From assembly GCA_035041965.1 (NCBI GenBank), contig JAPYMA010000059.1:36068-100067 (forward strand): 64,000 nt of DNA, written 5' to 3'. Shown here one piece after another: positions 26,408 to 40,700 of this stretch. Within the stretch, counting starts at the first letter, position 1; each line of letters starts with the position of its first letter. This DNA comes from Anisakis pegreffii (taxonomy: Eukaryota; Nematoda; Chromadorea; Rhabditida; Anisakidae). The notes under the pieces were generated by a model that saw only the letters and a program-made list of their open reading frames with translations, was not told the origin of the DNA and ran no database searches. The translations under genes were made by a program, and so were the position numbers.

Positions 26408-27547
26408 CGATCAGCTTAATAGTTACTTCAAAGCAGGGGGTCTGAAGCCGACAGCATACTTGAAGAAAGTGGACCGAAATTATCAAACTGATCGAACGTT
26501 GGTCACGATTAATGTGCGACGATAAAAACTGCTCAGAGAGATTTATATTATGGCCGTAGTCTGGAATGCATCATTCTGATTGCTTTTTCAATATTGACGA
26601 CGACTTGGAAGGAAAATTTGGAACAGAATAGCGTTTAACTGAATGAGAACTTTGCTATCATTCTATCATTTATGTGAACTCCCTCAAGAGTACTTCGCGA
26701 CCCCTGAGGAGGTTGTATAAGGAGTGCTGAGATCTTGCAAATTTAATCAAAACAGTGAGACTTTCCGAACACATAGTAACATAACTATTTCAAAGAATAT
26801 CAGTACGGATTGCTTATGCACAGCATTGGGGTTATGTTTAAATCCATCAATTTGATATGAGATCGTAAGTGAAGATAAAAGTTTAAGGAATGTTCATCGA
26901 TGCGATATGAAACGACAGAATGTTGACCATTATGAATAAGCCATTCAAATCAACTAAAACAAAGATCACTAGCAGTGACAATGTACATATTAATATTAAT
27001 ATGAAAAACAAACGAGCAAACTCGTTTTTAACCACTGTAACTCTACAAAATTGTTGATGAACGGCACGATACTTTAATGACTTAAGAACTCTATCCTAAT
27101 CAGTGATTCGATAAAGTGTAATGTTATTGTTACAATTACAATTAAAAATAACATTAGGTATGAAGATTTGGAGTAATTTCTTTCATTTTTCCGCATTAAA
27201 TTTATCAAAATTTTGCGTAAATTTAAAATTCTCTTCAACCGTTTCAGTTTTCATTTTCATTTATGCTGCTTCATTTGGATGAGTTTTAGCGATAGAAATT
27301 TTAATTTTTCGCAAATGAGGACGTCTCTCACATTCTTCTAGGAGGTACAATAGTCCACTAGGGGTGAGGTACAGTGGTACATTTATCTGACAACTGAGGC
27401 AAGAGTGCAATCCGCACACGATTTTATGTTGACTGTTTCGAGTATCAACATATCAGCCGAATTTATTGGTATTTTATCAGTTTCTTTACAAAATCAAAAG
27501 TTATCAGCAGCTACAAAGCAACGTTCAACTCTTCTGTTATGCACATC

Positions 27548-27715
27548 CTATGTTGCGTTCCGATCAAAACAGTTGTTTTGATTTTGGAACTGCGAATCGC
27601 TGCCTTCTCTAGAATTTTTATGCACAGCTGAGTAGTCATTTCTCTGCAACGTTCCGTTGGAAATAACAACACTTGAAAGTGCAATTGAAGATAAGAGCAA
27701 CAACTGCAACGGCAT
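27548..27715 (-). CDS. Possible small secreted peptide (55 aa), hypothetical
   Basis: The open frame starts with MPLQLLLLSSIALSSVVISN, which has the charge and hydrophobicity of a signal peptide. The remainder is polar and Asn/Ser/Gln-rich with a single Cys. I recognise no family. There is no clear splice acceptor just upstream and no neighbour supporting it. It may equally be a chance frame in AT-rich intergenic DNA. Confidence 0.15.
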   Translation of the reverse strand: MPLQLLLLSSIALSSVVISNGTLQRNDYSAVHKNSREGSDSQFQNQNNCFDRNAT

Positions 27716-30700
27716 CACGCTCACACTTGAGTAATTAATTTGGTGAAGTTTTTGAGTAATTAATGGGCAGAAGAAGTTTTTAGAATTGTTTTGCTCAAAG
27801 AACGATCGAATAATGATCCAGCAAATCTGCTCGCTTGAGTGCATTCTGCACGTTGACTGATGTGAGATCAAAATGGATGGAGTTTGTTGTTTTGTAGGCG
27901 ATTTTCAGCTCAATTCTCCGCAATTTCTACTCAAGATCTGCGAGAACTAACTCGTATTCAGTTTGAATTGCCCGATAAATCAGCGCAAACATTTCGAGAA
28001 TACAAGATGTTGTCGATATGTTTGATATTTGTGAAGAAACTGAGACTGAAGTTCAAATCGGGGTGAATGATTGAATAAGAATTAGGAGGAAGACTGGGGA
28101 AAAGAGTACGGAAGCATATTTGCAACTGAACATGCACTGTATAAAATTCACGGCTCGAAAGCATCACAAATTTATGGTGAAATCGTCAGGAGTTGGGATC
28201 GTAGTAATTGTGAGTGTCATCGATGATGAGCATACGTGATTTTTGTGTTTGTGACGCAATTCTATGTGATAAGGAGCAGTGAGCTATGTCGGAAGACTTG
28301 TGATCGTTAAGACCTTCCTTAAATTAAAAACTAGACCTGATCAATTTCATGTTGTTGATCTCTATAATCCACAGAATGTGATCGGTGTGTGATCAGTTTA
28401 ATCAAAGTGATAACAAAAATGATAAGTCACACCACTGTCGGTTTGGGCGATGAAGCAAACAATTTTGCTGATACGACAAATCACAATCATTTTTTTGTAA
28501 AAAACCGTCAATGAATGTGCTCTTAACACCGTCCAGAAAAATGAATTTTAATCTCGTTAGTTTAACGTAATCGCATCATATTCTAAGAGCAAAGAACGTT
28601 CTGTAATGAACAATCAGTCAATCAAATTCTAAGGAATCGTCAGATTTTACAACAAACAACATTCGATATGCAATACGCATCACTTTTTGCATCACAAAAT
28701 CAAACTCATAATCAGCAATACCTTGGATTGCTGTTCACTTGTTTTGTAGTGATCTCGGTGCTTATCAGTCGAATGAATTTTTTGACTGTTCGCTTCTGTG
28801 AGTGTTGTTGTGCTGGAAACCACTAAAGCGGATTCCCTTCGTTATCTTCAGCGATGAACGTCAACAAAATGAGCGTCAATCGCACACAACAAAAACACAA
28901 AAATCAGAAAGAATTAAAACTGTGCTGCGCTTGTAAACATTAAATACTTTTTGTGGAAATTATGCTAATTTATTAGAACTTCGTTTTCATCATAGAAAAT
29001 GATCATTACAGTGACAAATTACGAATGACAGCACATCTTTATTACGTTTTTTGACTGTAACAAAAAGATATTTGGATAACATTTAACATAATGTTGAGTA
29101 GAAGTCACTGTATTTGTTCAGAGTTAAAACCTTTGAACTTTATCAAATATCCATTCACTTTCATAAAACTACATCTAGGATAACAACTTTAAGAGAACAT
29201 TGACTGCAGTATGAATAGAGTACAGTTCTGAGATCAACGTTACAAAGTTGTCCACTGTTATCGTAAAATTGTACAATCGAGGAACTTCTGCAGAAATAAA
29301 ATTTGAAGTTTTCGATGAGATTTACATGATGTCTACCATATCATAACACACACCATATCATATCCATACTCTAAATTCCTCTGGAACTCATGAGGTGTTC
29401 AGAGCTGACAATTGGGTGAACTTTGGAAAAAATAGGAACTGGCATGAGACATCTTATTATTAGGAGAGCTCATTCATGATGATCAAATGGAAATTTTGGT
29501 GAACTGAGTGAATCTTTTAGCCATGCCAGAGCCTGGTTGAGAGTGTTTGTTGGCAAGCGTGTGCGTTTTGCAGAATGATGCAATATTTCGAATAAGTTAA
29601 GTGCATTTCAAGGTTGACACTCTTACTCATGCATAAGTAAGATTTATCATAATTGATCTTAAAGTAAAATTATCATCGAAATCCCTTCTACTGATGAGTT
29701 CACAATCAAATTTTCCAAAAAAACGTTTAATAATCCTTATGAATTCGAATATACTTTCAACTTCGCATGATCCTCGTTATGAGGATAACTTTTGCTTTAT
29801 CTCCAACAAATCATCGACTGATTTGACTCGTTGGGTCACTTCAGTTATTCAACATGCAACAGCACTCTTGTCTTTAGCATTAATGATCACATTTGATCAT
29901 TTATGATCACACCTGATCAGAGGATCCAGATTTCAACGAATATCAATATCTAAATCAACGAATATCTGAATCAATTTGAATCCTTCCAAAGAGGAATTTA
30001 CAACGAATAAATTTCTGTTTTACATTCGATCTCAATTGCCACCCAAGGTGGAGATTAGTGAATGGTTGAGCAAAAAGAAATTCAACGATGGATAAAAATG
30101 CGGAAACATAGTGCCAAATTTTTGATGAAAAGATAAGGATAACAGTCAAAAATTATCACCTCACCGACTTTTTTCAGTTTTTAATGATGAATTGAATTTG
30201 AACATTTGAATTTGATAAATTTTTAATTCTATACTCACTGAATACATGTGAACCGAGCGATGCCTCTGAACTTATCACCAAATGAATATCACGGGTAAAA
30301 TTGTTTGAAGACAATGAATGGATTCTGCTGGGAAGATTAGATGTTCTTTCGTTCAGCTAAGCGATAACGCAGGACAATTAAAAACGACCGAGAGCTGTTT
30401 TACTTACAAATCGAATTTTTATGGCTAATCTAGTGATATTTAAACAGTTTGTATGGCACAAAGTCAATGAATTTGATAACGCAGCAGATGATAGCAACAG
30501 GAACATTGTTAGAGTATTAGTTCATATCTTAAAGAAGGTGAATGTCGACGACACTCATTCTCGTGCTTGATGTACTATGAGCAGTGTTTATCATTATGAT
30601 AATTATATAGATCAGATGAACGATTCATTGAGAGTTTTATTTGAAATGATAATAGAATTGATAAAAGAAACGTTTCAAACTCAACACTTAGAATGTGCTT

Positions 30701-33700
30701 TCAAAGCAATTTGTTGTGATTCTACTTAAAGCGTGATCAGTATCCATTTTAGAATCGGAATTGTTCAGTTAATTAAGTGATTGAATGTGAACAGATGGTA
30801 TCAGAATTAAACGGAGAACAAGGCGAATATCAACAAGGCGAATCCACACATTAACATCAATAACAAGAACGTCTATTCATATCTAGTAGTAGGTCGTTGT
30901 GCTGCTTTAAAACCTCTTTCAGACCCGATCCAACCGGATTTTATCTGTGAAGTAAAGCAACTGTCAAAGGCAATGATGCATACTCAATCTACACAGTTGT
31001 TACTATTGTTACCAAAACAGTTTATCAACCGATAAATTATCCGCACAGCTGAATGAGTTTTTGAACGTTTCCTTGTTGTTAAGTAATACTTCATTACGGT
31101 CAATTAAGTTTCTCACTAATCACGTATTGTATGTCTGCTGATTGACTTTGTTTACCCACAAAAAACCCTCGAGTTGTTTCATTGGAAGTACATCGTATAT
31201 GATCTTGATTTATAGGCGAATTCTTTTGAAAATCCCATCATCAATATCTCATATGTCTATCGGCTTAATCATTACCCATAGCGATGGAAATAGTTGATCG
31301 CATTAGGACAAGCAATACGAACGATGCGATGCGATGCACCCAATTCTCTTATTCAAGTTTAAAGCGTGATCATTTCTTATTAAAAAATAATGCACTATAT
31401 GGCGTGAGCGGTTGTAATGTCCGCTTACTGATGATCAGCTCAGAGCAATTTAATGATATTGATACCCGCTCAACAGTGTAATGATTCTGCTCGCGTAGTG
31501 GCCAAATGAGAAAAATATTGCACATACTCTGTTCTAATCACTCGACAAAGATATTCATTATCAAACATTATGTCATAATTTGGGAACATTCAAATCTCTG
31601 AATGTTAAATCTAAACTCAAATGTTATAGGAAGCACTAGAGCAAGCATAATTTCGGGAATATCTTCTCAATCATTAGCCATATTCCCAGAAAACCCCAAA
31701 TATTGTCGCGTTCACCCGACTATTCCTCAATTCTTTCAACATTTCGTGGTGACTGATTCAATATTGTTCGAAACCGATCTCGTATAATGTAGAGTTATCA
31801 TTTGAGAATATTGCTGCCCAAAACGTAAGACCTTCTGTTATAACTATTTGATGAAAGGAGAACGTTTCAATTTTTTCACCTAAAACAACCGAATTCACTT
31901 ATCTCAAGTTAAAATTGAATAATGGGTCTAGTTCACTAGAACCTATAGCCGCTGTTGATTGAATGGTATCGTATAAAAATTGACGATTAATTGCACCATT
32001 GAAATTTCTGATCTTCTGAGAGTTCACAAAAATTTTTGTACTCTTCACGTTCATTTTCTTAAACAACACCAATTGTGATTCAAAAACAGCGTAAATAAAA
32101 TGCGCTGAGAGACTGAAAAGTAAGCGTAAGCACGATTAATTAAAAGCTTTGCCGATCATTCATAGCATTTTTGTTTATCATTTTGTATCACAAACGATTT
32201 TTTAATTCAGTTTTTGTTTTTGAGATATCGATAAATCAATGTGAATCAAATTCGATAACAATTTAATGACGACGATTGCTACTAAACTGCTGTCAATGAA
32301 ATTTGAGGAGTATATAATGATTGGAATGAAATGTAACGTCAATGAATGAATTGCTGAACGAACGATGCAATTATTGAGGCGATTGGTTACTGATAAGAGC
32401 GAAGACAGCAAATAAAAATTCAGCAGAACATTAGCAACAAAATTTTATCATATCATGCTTCGATTGTGTTCAACAATTAATGCGTTTGCATGAACCACAA
32501 GCGATCGTTTTGTTTATTTTGTGCTATGAAAAGGAACACATCGTAACAGCGCACGGCACATTCACAACGGAGAAAATCGCCTGTTCGTTGGGGAGAAAAA
32601 GCAAGAAATTCTGAGTTCATCGATGAGAATTCCACTGATTTCGAGTTTTCAGTCGAAAATTCTTAGGGCATTTTGAATCCTCAATGATTTATTGATCATT
32701 TTGATTGTTCTACGTTGATCAATATTACAAAGATTGCACACGATTAAATGCTAATATAGAATGAAAGCGCTTGATAAACGGATGGCTGGATGGATTTGCG
32801 AATGAATCGATGCATAATGCTTCAGTCAGCATCGATCATAAATTCAAAGCAATGAGGACTTAGGTATTAGCTGAGTGTTTGTGTTTGTTTGTGTGCACAT
32901 ACAAATATGTGAGTTTATCATATTGAATTGCATTGATCACAGAGATGTGCGTGTATTAATGTTAAATGAATGAGGCCAATCCTGGTTATCGAAGATGTCT
33001 TAAGGGCCTTCTTTTCACTGACTGAATACTGATTCAAGAATTTCTCTGAAATCGTTTAGGGCCTCGTCGCTGTGCAGTAAATCATATCGATGGTCAGATT
33101 GGCGTTTCTTGAACTGCGCATCGTGAACCCACAACGACGAGATAATTTGTTTGCAGTTCACGAGATATTTGACATCGGTGAGGTTCTCTGAACATAACAG
33201 TTACTGCATATAATTAGAATTTATAGCTGTGAAGTTTGTTTGTATATGAATTTGGAAGTCATGATAAAATTCATCAGGCAAAACGGGATCACGTGTGGAG
33301 ATTGCTCAAAAAGCTCTGGAACAGACGATACGCGTTAACATTGAAAATCCTCTGATAAATGCCGTTTGACAGATGATCTACTGCATCTAATTACTTTGAA
33401 GCGAAGCAATTTCTGTAGAAGATGCTGAAAATTACTGGCAATTCATTTTGCTGTTCAAATTCTGCATTTATCTCCTTCATTTATAACGGTAATATTTCAT
33501 ACGATCACAATATCGTAAACTTTTCTAGAAACGAAACTGAATTTCTAAAATTTCATCATGGAACACTAAAAACACCACTGCAAGATCACAAGTATACAAG
33601 ACTGATCGTAAAATTTTTATTGCACGATTGGAATTCTGTTTTTATCAGCAGCATTAGTTGAGCTCATACTATCATCTTATCATATTTGTTCAAGGGTCTA

Positions 33701-36700
33701 TTGAACATGACCGACCACATTGCCATTTCAGCTATTCGATATCGTCATCAACGCATACTGTAAGCAGGCACCTTTAATTCAAAGTTTTTTTGTGTTTTAG
33801 TCGACTTTGATGCCATTGAGCAAGTCTGAGTGTTCATCATTGACGTAAGAGACGCAAAAAATCCTGTTACAGTCCACATCTATACAATAACGAGAAGGAT
33901 CATAAACTACATTGCTTCAGTTCGATTTCAGTCGCATCAGAATGCAATACACATTCGACAGGTTCAATTGATTCAAGGTATTGGTAGTAAGAAAACGATT
34001 GTTTTAATTGGTGGCAATGCAACTGATCACAATTTAATGACGGTGTGATATTTGATTACGCTTCTTTTACGCCAAAATATTTCATTATCAGGTAATTGAT
34101 AAGGAGAGTTCATGAAGTAAAATACATGCATACACACATACGTTTGCTTTTCTGCAATAAACGTTTTTTGAATGTGATCGAATGATCGTAAATTAGATCG
34201 TAAATGTTTTGCAAATTTTATGCGGCGGCACATCTTAATGACAGTTTAGATGTAATTTGTTGTAAACATTTATATGTAATTGACTTTAAGATTATCATTT
34301 GATGATCACATATCTTCCTTATAGGAAATAACATTACATGAAAAGATTCCTGATTCGCTGTGAAATTCAGATTGCATCTTATAAGATTCTAGCAGACAAT
34401 TGCTTCAGAATGCTTGATGATATTTTGATTAATCATTTGCAGTGTGCTTTTATGTGCATTCTCGGCAGATTACATTCATTCATTTTTACATAGTCATATC
34501 CGAAGTTGAGAGTTTCCATCGGAAAGTTGATTACTACCATTGACCTGCAATATACATCCATTTTAGTGTTCACCATTCTCGTACCTTATCATATTCCAGT
34601 TGTTTGCTTATTGTTGCTGTGATAACAACTGATAACGAATGCTCATTAACTGCCCATATTCTGACTAGAGTGCTTTGAGATGTTGATCAAAAAAATTGAT
34701 CACTTTCGATTGATCATGACATATTGATTGTTTTAATCTGATCGGAATGTTTTTCGGTTAAATTATCATTGAAGCGTAAGCTTTCATTCTTTTTATTGCT
34801 TTGATGTTAATGTTTGAAAAAAATTAATTGCCGATCACTTTTTTTTGCTTTATTCTTTCGCAACTCAAATATTTCAAAGAAATATCCAAACTCTTCTAAA
34901 TCATTCATATTTTTGCAGATCACAGTGCAGAGTCTCGCCAAAATACATGAATTTATTCGTCCTATTCATAGGAATACGGAAGAAAACGGATTCAGCATAA
35001 TCATTAAAAAATATACGTGAACACTTAGGTGTTTTCATAAAAACATCGCTAAGAAAAAAAAACAAAAATAAATATATAATGAACCAAAATTTAATACATT
35101 ACAAATAATACACATCGGTGGTGTTTTTGTGCACAATGCTCCTCGAAAACTTAGATTTCAGTTTAACCTGAGAAATCAATCAAACCAAACGTATGTATAA
35201 TGATCAAACTGTATGAATCAACAAGCTATAAATCAGCTGATTTGTGAACTTTTTTGCTTGCATCCAAAACACCGACAACAGTTGCGTTTCTGCGAAAAAG
35301 TCGGTAAAACGTTTAATTTGCGACCAAACAATTCGAAAATTTTGATTTCTCTTAACAAAATGTTATCATCAAATGAACAAATTTCGGTTCTCCCCTATCA
35401 ATTAAACGAATTCCAATGAAACCTCAAAAACACCACAGAAAAACAATGGCAATCAACGAGCACAATAATTCGTGATCAAACGAATTCATGAACGAGCCAG
35501 ACCCACCACCGTAAAATCTAGCGATATGTAAGGACCGCATTTAATTTCCATACCCATTAACTCGGTTAAAAATAGCGATGATCACTGATCAATGCACAAA
35601 CTCAAACACTGAGGAGATAATTTCGGCTACTGTGAAATTTCAGTGGGACGTTCTAATCCTCGTCCCATGTAACATGTAATTATCTCAACCTAAAGCTCTC
35701 CTATGCAAGCTTATCGGCTTCACAGAGCACTTTTCAACGAAATACCTCATTGTCAGTATAAACCCCGTTTAGCGAACAGTGACGAATTACTGCAGAAAAA
35801 AAAAATGGAACGGAACACAACAAAACAAGAAATTCAACAACTCAAACAACAATTGTAACACACAAATCCATTCACTATTCTTATAAAATTCGAATATCCT
35901 TTCATCCTACTTCAAAATCTCATAAGACTCAAAAACATCGAATACATTCATACTTTAATAATAATAATAATGGATTTTAAATACTAATAACAAATGAATT
36001 AAGTTTCCAAAGAAAAATATTAAGCAATTATAGTAGAAAATGAATACAGTTGAAATTCAAAAAATAAATCCGAAACAAAAACCAATTGACATAAACCACA
36101 AACGAAAAACCTGTACAAATCCAATGAAATTGATAAATAGGACAATTACGATAACACTGGTAAAATCTATCAAAGAAACGTGATAAGAACACTATCAATG
36201 ATAATGATAATAATAATTTTAATAAAAACAATAATATTCATGACGAGAATAAAAGCAGTACAGATAATAAGAGCGATATACCCATTATGAGCCATTAACT
36301 AGACAGATAAAATAAAATACAATTGAAACAATTTGAATCTATTACTGATTTGAAGCAACTGAAATCAGTAATTGATAATGATTAATGAATATGCAAACTG
36401 CACACTGTTTTGGTGATAAAACAATAACGGAACTAAAATATTTCACCGAGAACAAAAAATATATCGAAGAATGATTTTAGCATATTCAGAGAAACAATTC
36501 TAGATTACAGAACGAACAATATCTCATATCCATTGATATTTCAACACATATATCCATCCAAATGAATTAATCCAAAACAATTCTTTCGAATCAAACAAAT
36601 TATCTACAATCTTTGACTTCATCACATACTCCCTGAACATTTTATATTAGAAAGAAAGTATTGTCGAGAAATCAAAGCCCCATTGAGTTCACTGAATCTC

Positions 36701-37386
36701 TAAATCTTTAGAATATTCATTCGCTTCTACCGTTCTATGCATTATCTCTAAACGAACTCCTCGTTATACCGGTATAAGAACGTTACATTGATATTATTTC
36801 AAAACACAAAACAACACTAACAGCGATCATATACAACAATGAAACAATTTTACGGAAAATTATCAAAGAAACTGCAATTGTGACGAAATGAATTGAAATA
36901 AAACTGTTGAGCAATTCGACGAAACTGATTAACTGATTAATGTTTTCAATGAAAAAGCAAACAAATAAATGAAACCCGATAAAAACAATTCAGTGAAGGG
37001 AAACCATATCAATCATTTTTCAAGAAATACATCGTTATTCTGAAGACTATTCGCCGACGAACGATCCAATCAGCGATTAATTATTATTATTAAACATTTT
37101 CAGATGTGAATTTTGAAATGTTTCTTTTGAAGAAATTAACGAGACAAAGAATGAATTCAATGGGATAAAACACGCGTATTCATGCGCGATACATATCTTT
37201 ATAGTTTGGCATTGTTTACGTTCATTATACTAATAACGTTAATAATAACAATAATAATATTAATAATAGCAGTAATAATCTCCATAATGAACCAAAATTT
37301 GCAAAAAATCAGTTCCGTGCAACACTCTTTCATACGCAACTCCCACAAATCACTCCACACAATGATGCAATACGAATCATAAATAA

Positions 37387-37416
37387 CGAATCGAATCATA
37401 TTATTGATTCGATTCG
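37387..37416. repeat. Perfect inverted repeat, 12-bp stem and 6-nt loop
   Basis: CGAATCGAATCA (37387-37398) and TGATTCGATTCG (37405-37416) are exact reverse complements around TATTAT. The repeat lies about 320 bases downstream of the DCAF5-like stop codon, so it could be in its 3' UTR or flank. Each arm itself repeats GAATC. Confidence 0.85.
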
Positions 37417-37733
37417 AATCCACCTACGGACGTTTCAACCATACCGCAAGTATCACTCCAAGTGGTAGTGAACAACAGAACAGCAAGAATGAGAAACGTA
37501 TCGGCGGTTTGAAAATCGACTCCACCAACGACAAAATTCTACTCAATATCCCCTGAAAATCAACAATGAACACTTTCAATTAAAATCAAAATTAAAACCA
37601 AATTTGCACGACACGAAATATTGAATAACTTCCTTCACATATAAATATATGTATTCGAAACCAACTACTTCAAAAAATCAAAATGTAATTTTGCTGAACC
37701 AATACAATCCGCCAAAAGCGTTCATTACAATAA

Positions 37734-40700
37734 CTAACCATTATTCGTATCAGCTGGGCTATGATCACTTGAACTGCTATTATTATTATTATTACTATTA
37801 TTATTATCACCATTATTATTACTGTTTTCACTACTATTGTTATGATCATCACTCCCACTGTCGTTTCGTTCACTCGGTGAGCCAGCATCCTCATCCTCAT
37901 CCTCATTATCATTTGTGGTGTCATGCTCTGATAGTAATTCCGCATCAGAGACTTCTGGTGACGAGATCACATACATTGCTCGGCCCTGCAATTCATCTAC
38001 TCCTTAACTCTTTTCTTCATTTCCTTCAGCTCACTCTACTTTTCATATACTCACAATCCAAAAATAACACCCAACTACATGCAGGGCCGGCAAGATCTAA
38101 TTTTTCAAATAACCCAAAACTAAAAACAAAACCACTCAACACACTAGCAAACTTCTACGAACAATACCCGTTTTCTATCCTACAAACGAACACAACGATC
38201 CCAGCATCGCTCTTCATGTCATATCACCACTCATCTACAGTCTTCAGGCTGGCCAATTCAAAAACATTCACAATACTGAACAGCTTCTTTCTGTGACAAA
38301 AACACTCTTGCCGGCCCTGACTCTCAAAGCTCTCAAACACCACAAAACCTACCTACCTAATCACCTATTCATTACCAATATATGCATTCTATAAACAATC
38401 ACATTCTTGCATCTAACCGATGAAACACCACGCAATAAATTACTCGATAAATTACTAACAAATAATAAATAAACAAATGCAAAACTGAAAAAAAATGAAA
38501 TCAACGAAACGAAAACAATCAATGAACGAAAATCACCCTGCGTCTAGACGGTGATCTATAGAATCCGAGTGCAATAAACCGATCGCTATCATTATCATTG
38601 TCCTCGTCGTTGTCCTCCTCGTCATTATCAGCGTTATCCGTAACACCACCCCCACCCCCGCCACGATAATCACCGAAAATATCCTCGTATCGATCGCTGT
38701 CTCCGTTCTCATCCAAATCTTCCATATCCTCATCACCACCATTCTAATATAACTTATCATATCAACAATCAACAACAATTTCTCTGAGGAAAATTTTAAA
38801 AAAGATATCGTAAACAAATGAACTCGAATGAATAATAAAACACGAATGCGAATAAATCAATGAATAAATAAAATGACGCACCGTTGTAAGAAGATCAAAG
38901 AAAGCGAGCATATTCAGATCTTCTTCGATACTGTCATCGTTTCGTGGATCACCAAACAACGGTCTTGACAACATCGAACGTCGCGTTGGATTCGCATAAT
39001 ATCCTTGCAATTCCAATCCACTCCATAACTTCAATTTCATTCATCCTTATTCACAGATGCATTCACCTAAGAAACTATTTGTTAAAATAATTTCACGATC
39101 GCTAACCTTAATGATCTTTTCAACACCCGATGAGAAGAGCATACGATTACTCGGACTATATCGAGCATGATTCACGATCGAACGGTGTCCTTTCAACACT
39201 CGATATGCTTCATCAACCTTTTTCGTTTCACCTTCAAATTCAATACTCACTTACTTACACCTCTACTATTCGCTTTCAATCATACAACTGAATGAAGAAT
39301 TCCTTCAAAAAACTCGTCTCCGATATAATCAAAAAAAAACAAAACAAAACAAAAACGAAACGATAATCAAAAATAAATTTCGAATGCGTTTCACCAGGAG
39401 TCCTGTCTTGAGGTAATTTCCACACATAAATGTTCCAATCATCAGAACCCGTCATCATTAACTCATTTGTGATAAACGAACACGATTTGACCGTACATGA
39501 ATTCATATAGCCACTGTCACTGAATTCAACACTTGTGCCATCGTTTATCTTAATTCATCGCCTAATTACTTCCTTCCTTCATTCATCACCTACCTCTTCA
39601 ATTGTTAACTCTCAAGAGGTTCAACTTCCCCATACTATACGCTCAAGTTCAAGCTCAATTCCACGCCTCACCATAACTACTTTTTAACTTAAGTTACAGA
39701 TCTTTAAACTTTGCATAACCTTCACCATTCTTTGAAACTTCAAACTTTGAAGTCTCGTCAATACATCACCTAATTCATACCTATCACCTCAAATGAATTG
39801 AAGATTAAATTTTTCAAAAATTTCCAGCGAACATTATAATAGATCGGTGACGATTGACTCCTAGTAGCAAAAATACCCTCGCCATCGTCACTCCACTGAC
39901 CATACATCACGATGTGTCGACTACGACCTGATGACGACGACTCACCCAGTACAAAACACGGTCTAAATTATATCACCTCTAATACTTTCTGCCGAAAACA
40001 ATCTTATGATGTACTCCGATCATATCACATCAACTGAACAACTGAACATAAAAACATTCTTCGTACAGCTCAAAAAGTGAATATAATCACGAAATTATTC
40101 ACTATCATCATTATTATAATCCTAATAATTCTTGCTCAATGAAGAATAGTCACAACATAAAATCTGTTGCATTCTATTGCATCACTACAAACACTCAAAC
40201 GTAAATAATTGAACTGTAAGATCTCGAGGCATCAGCGCAACAAAATTCAAGCGGAAGAATAAATGCAAAATGAAACGAACTTCTCAATTTTACGACAGTC
40301 ATACAACGAGAGGCCATCATCACCGTTGCATACCGATATCAAATTCGCTTGTCTCGGATTGAATTGAGCACAGTACATTGTTCCTTGAATGAATAAATTC
40401 ACCATTGATCAATACCTTTCAAATGCTAACAAATCTAAGATCACCTTGAAACCTTAGGAAAAAGTTCATGAACCAACATTCCGTTTTAATGAAAACTGTG
40501 CATTAGTTGTATTTATTAAACTTCACTTTACAAATTTTAGTTCACTTACTAAAACCTCAGTTCCATTACGATCAAGTATCACAAGCGATACAAATAGCAC
40601 CAATGAAATACCTTGACAACGAACTGCGATCGTCTCTTCGGCCGCTCTCAAATCATACAATCGAACTTTGCCATCTTCAGATGCTGACATTATAACCGTA

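Larger units (their letters stand above)
26398..37733. other. Long intergenic region (~11.3 kb), no convincing gene
   Basis: This lies between the pyruvate carboxylase start and the DCAF5-like stop, on the minus strand for both. Only short open frames with no recognisable motif are seen. The best is a 55-codon frame with a signal-peptide-like start (27548-27715, minus). TGATCA hexamers are frequent, with four inside 29884-29920. A 12-bp-stem inverted repeat lies at 37387-37416. I see no tRNA or rRNA signature, but this was not computed. Confidence 0.5.

Noticed and set aside
37405..37425. tRNA B-box-like GATTCGAATCC
   Set aside because: It is part of an inverted repeat, and no tRNA cloverleaf can be drawn around it.
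37649..38296. Plus-strand 215-codon open frame
   Set aside because: It is antisense to the DCAF5-like last exon and crosses the MITE; it owes its length to the repeat-rich DNA and has no splice or start support.
38074..38327. 8-bp target-site duplication for the MITE
   Set aside because: ACTACATG and ACTCTCAA share only three positions, so no duplication can be claimed.
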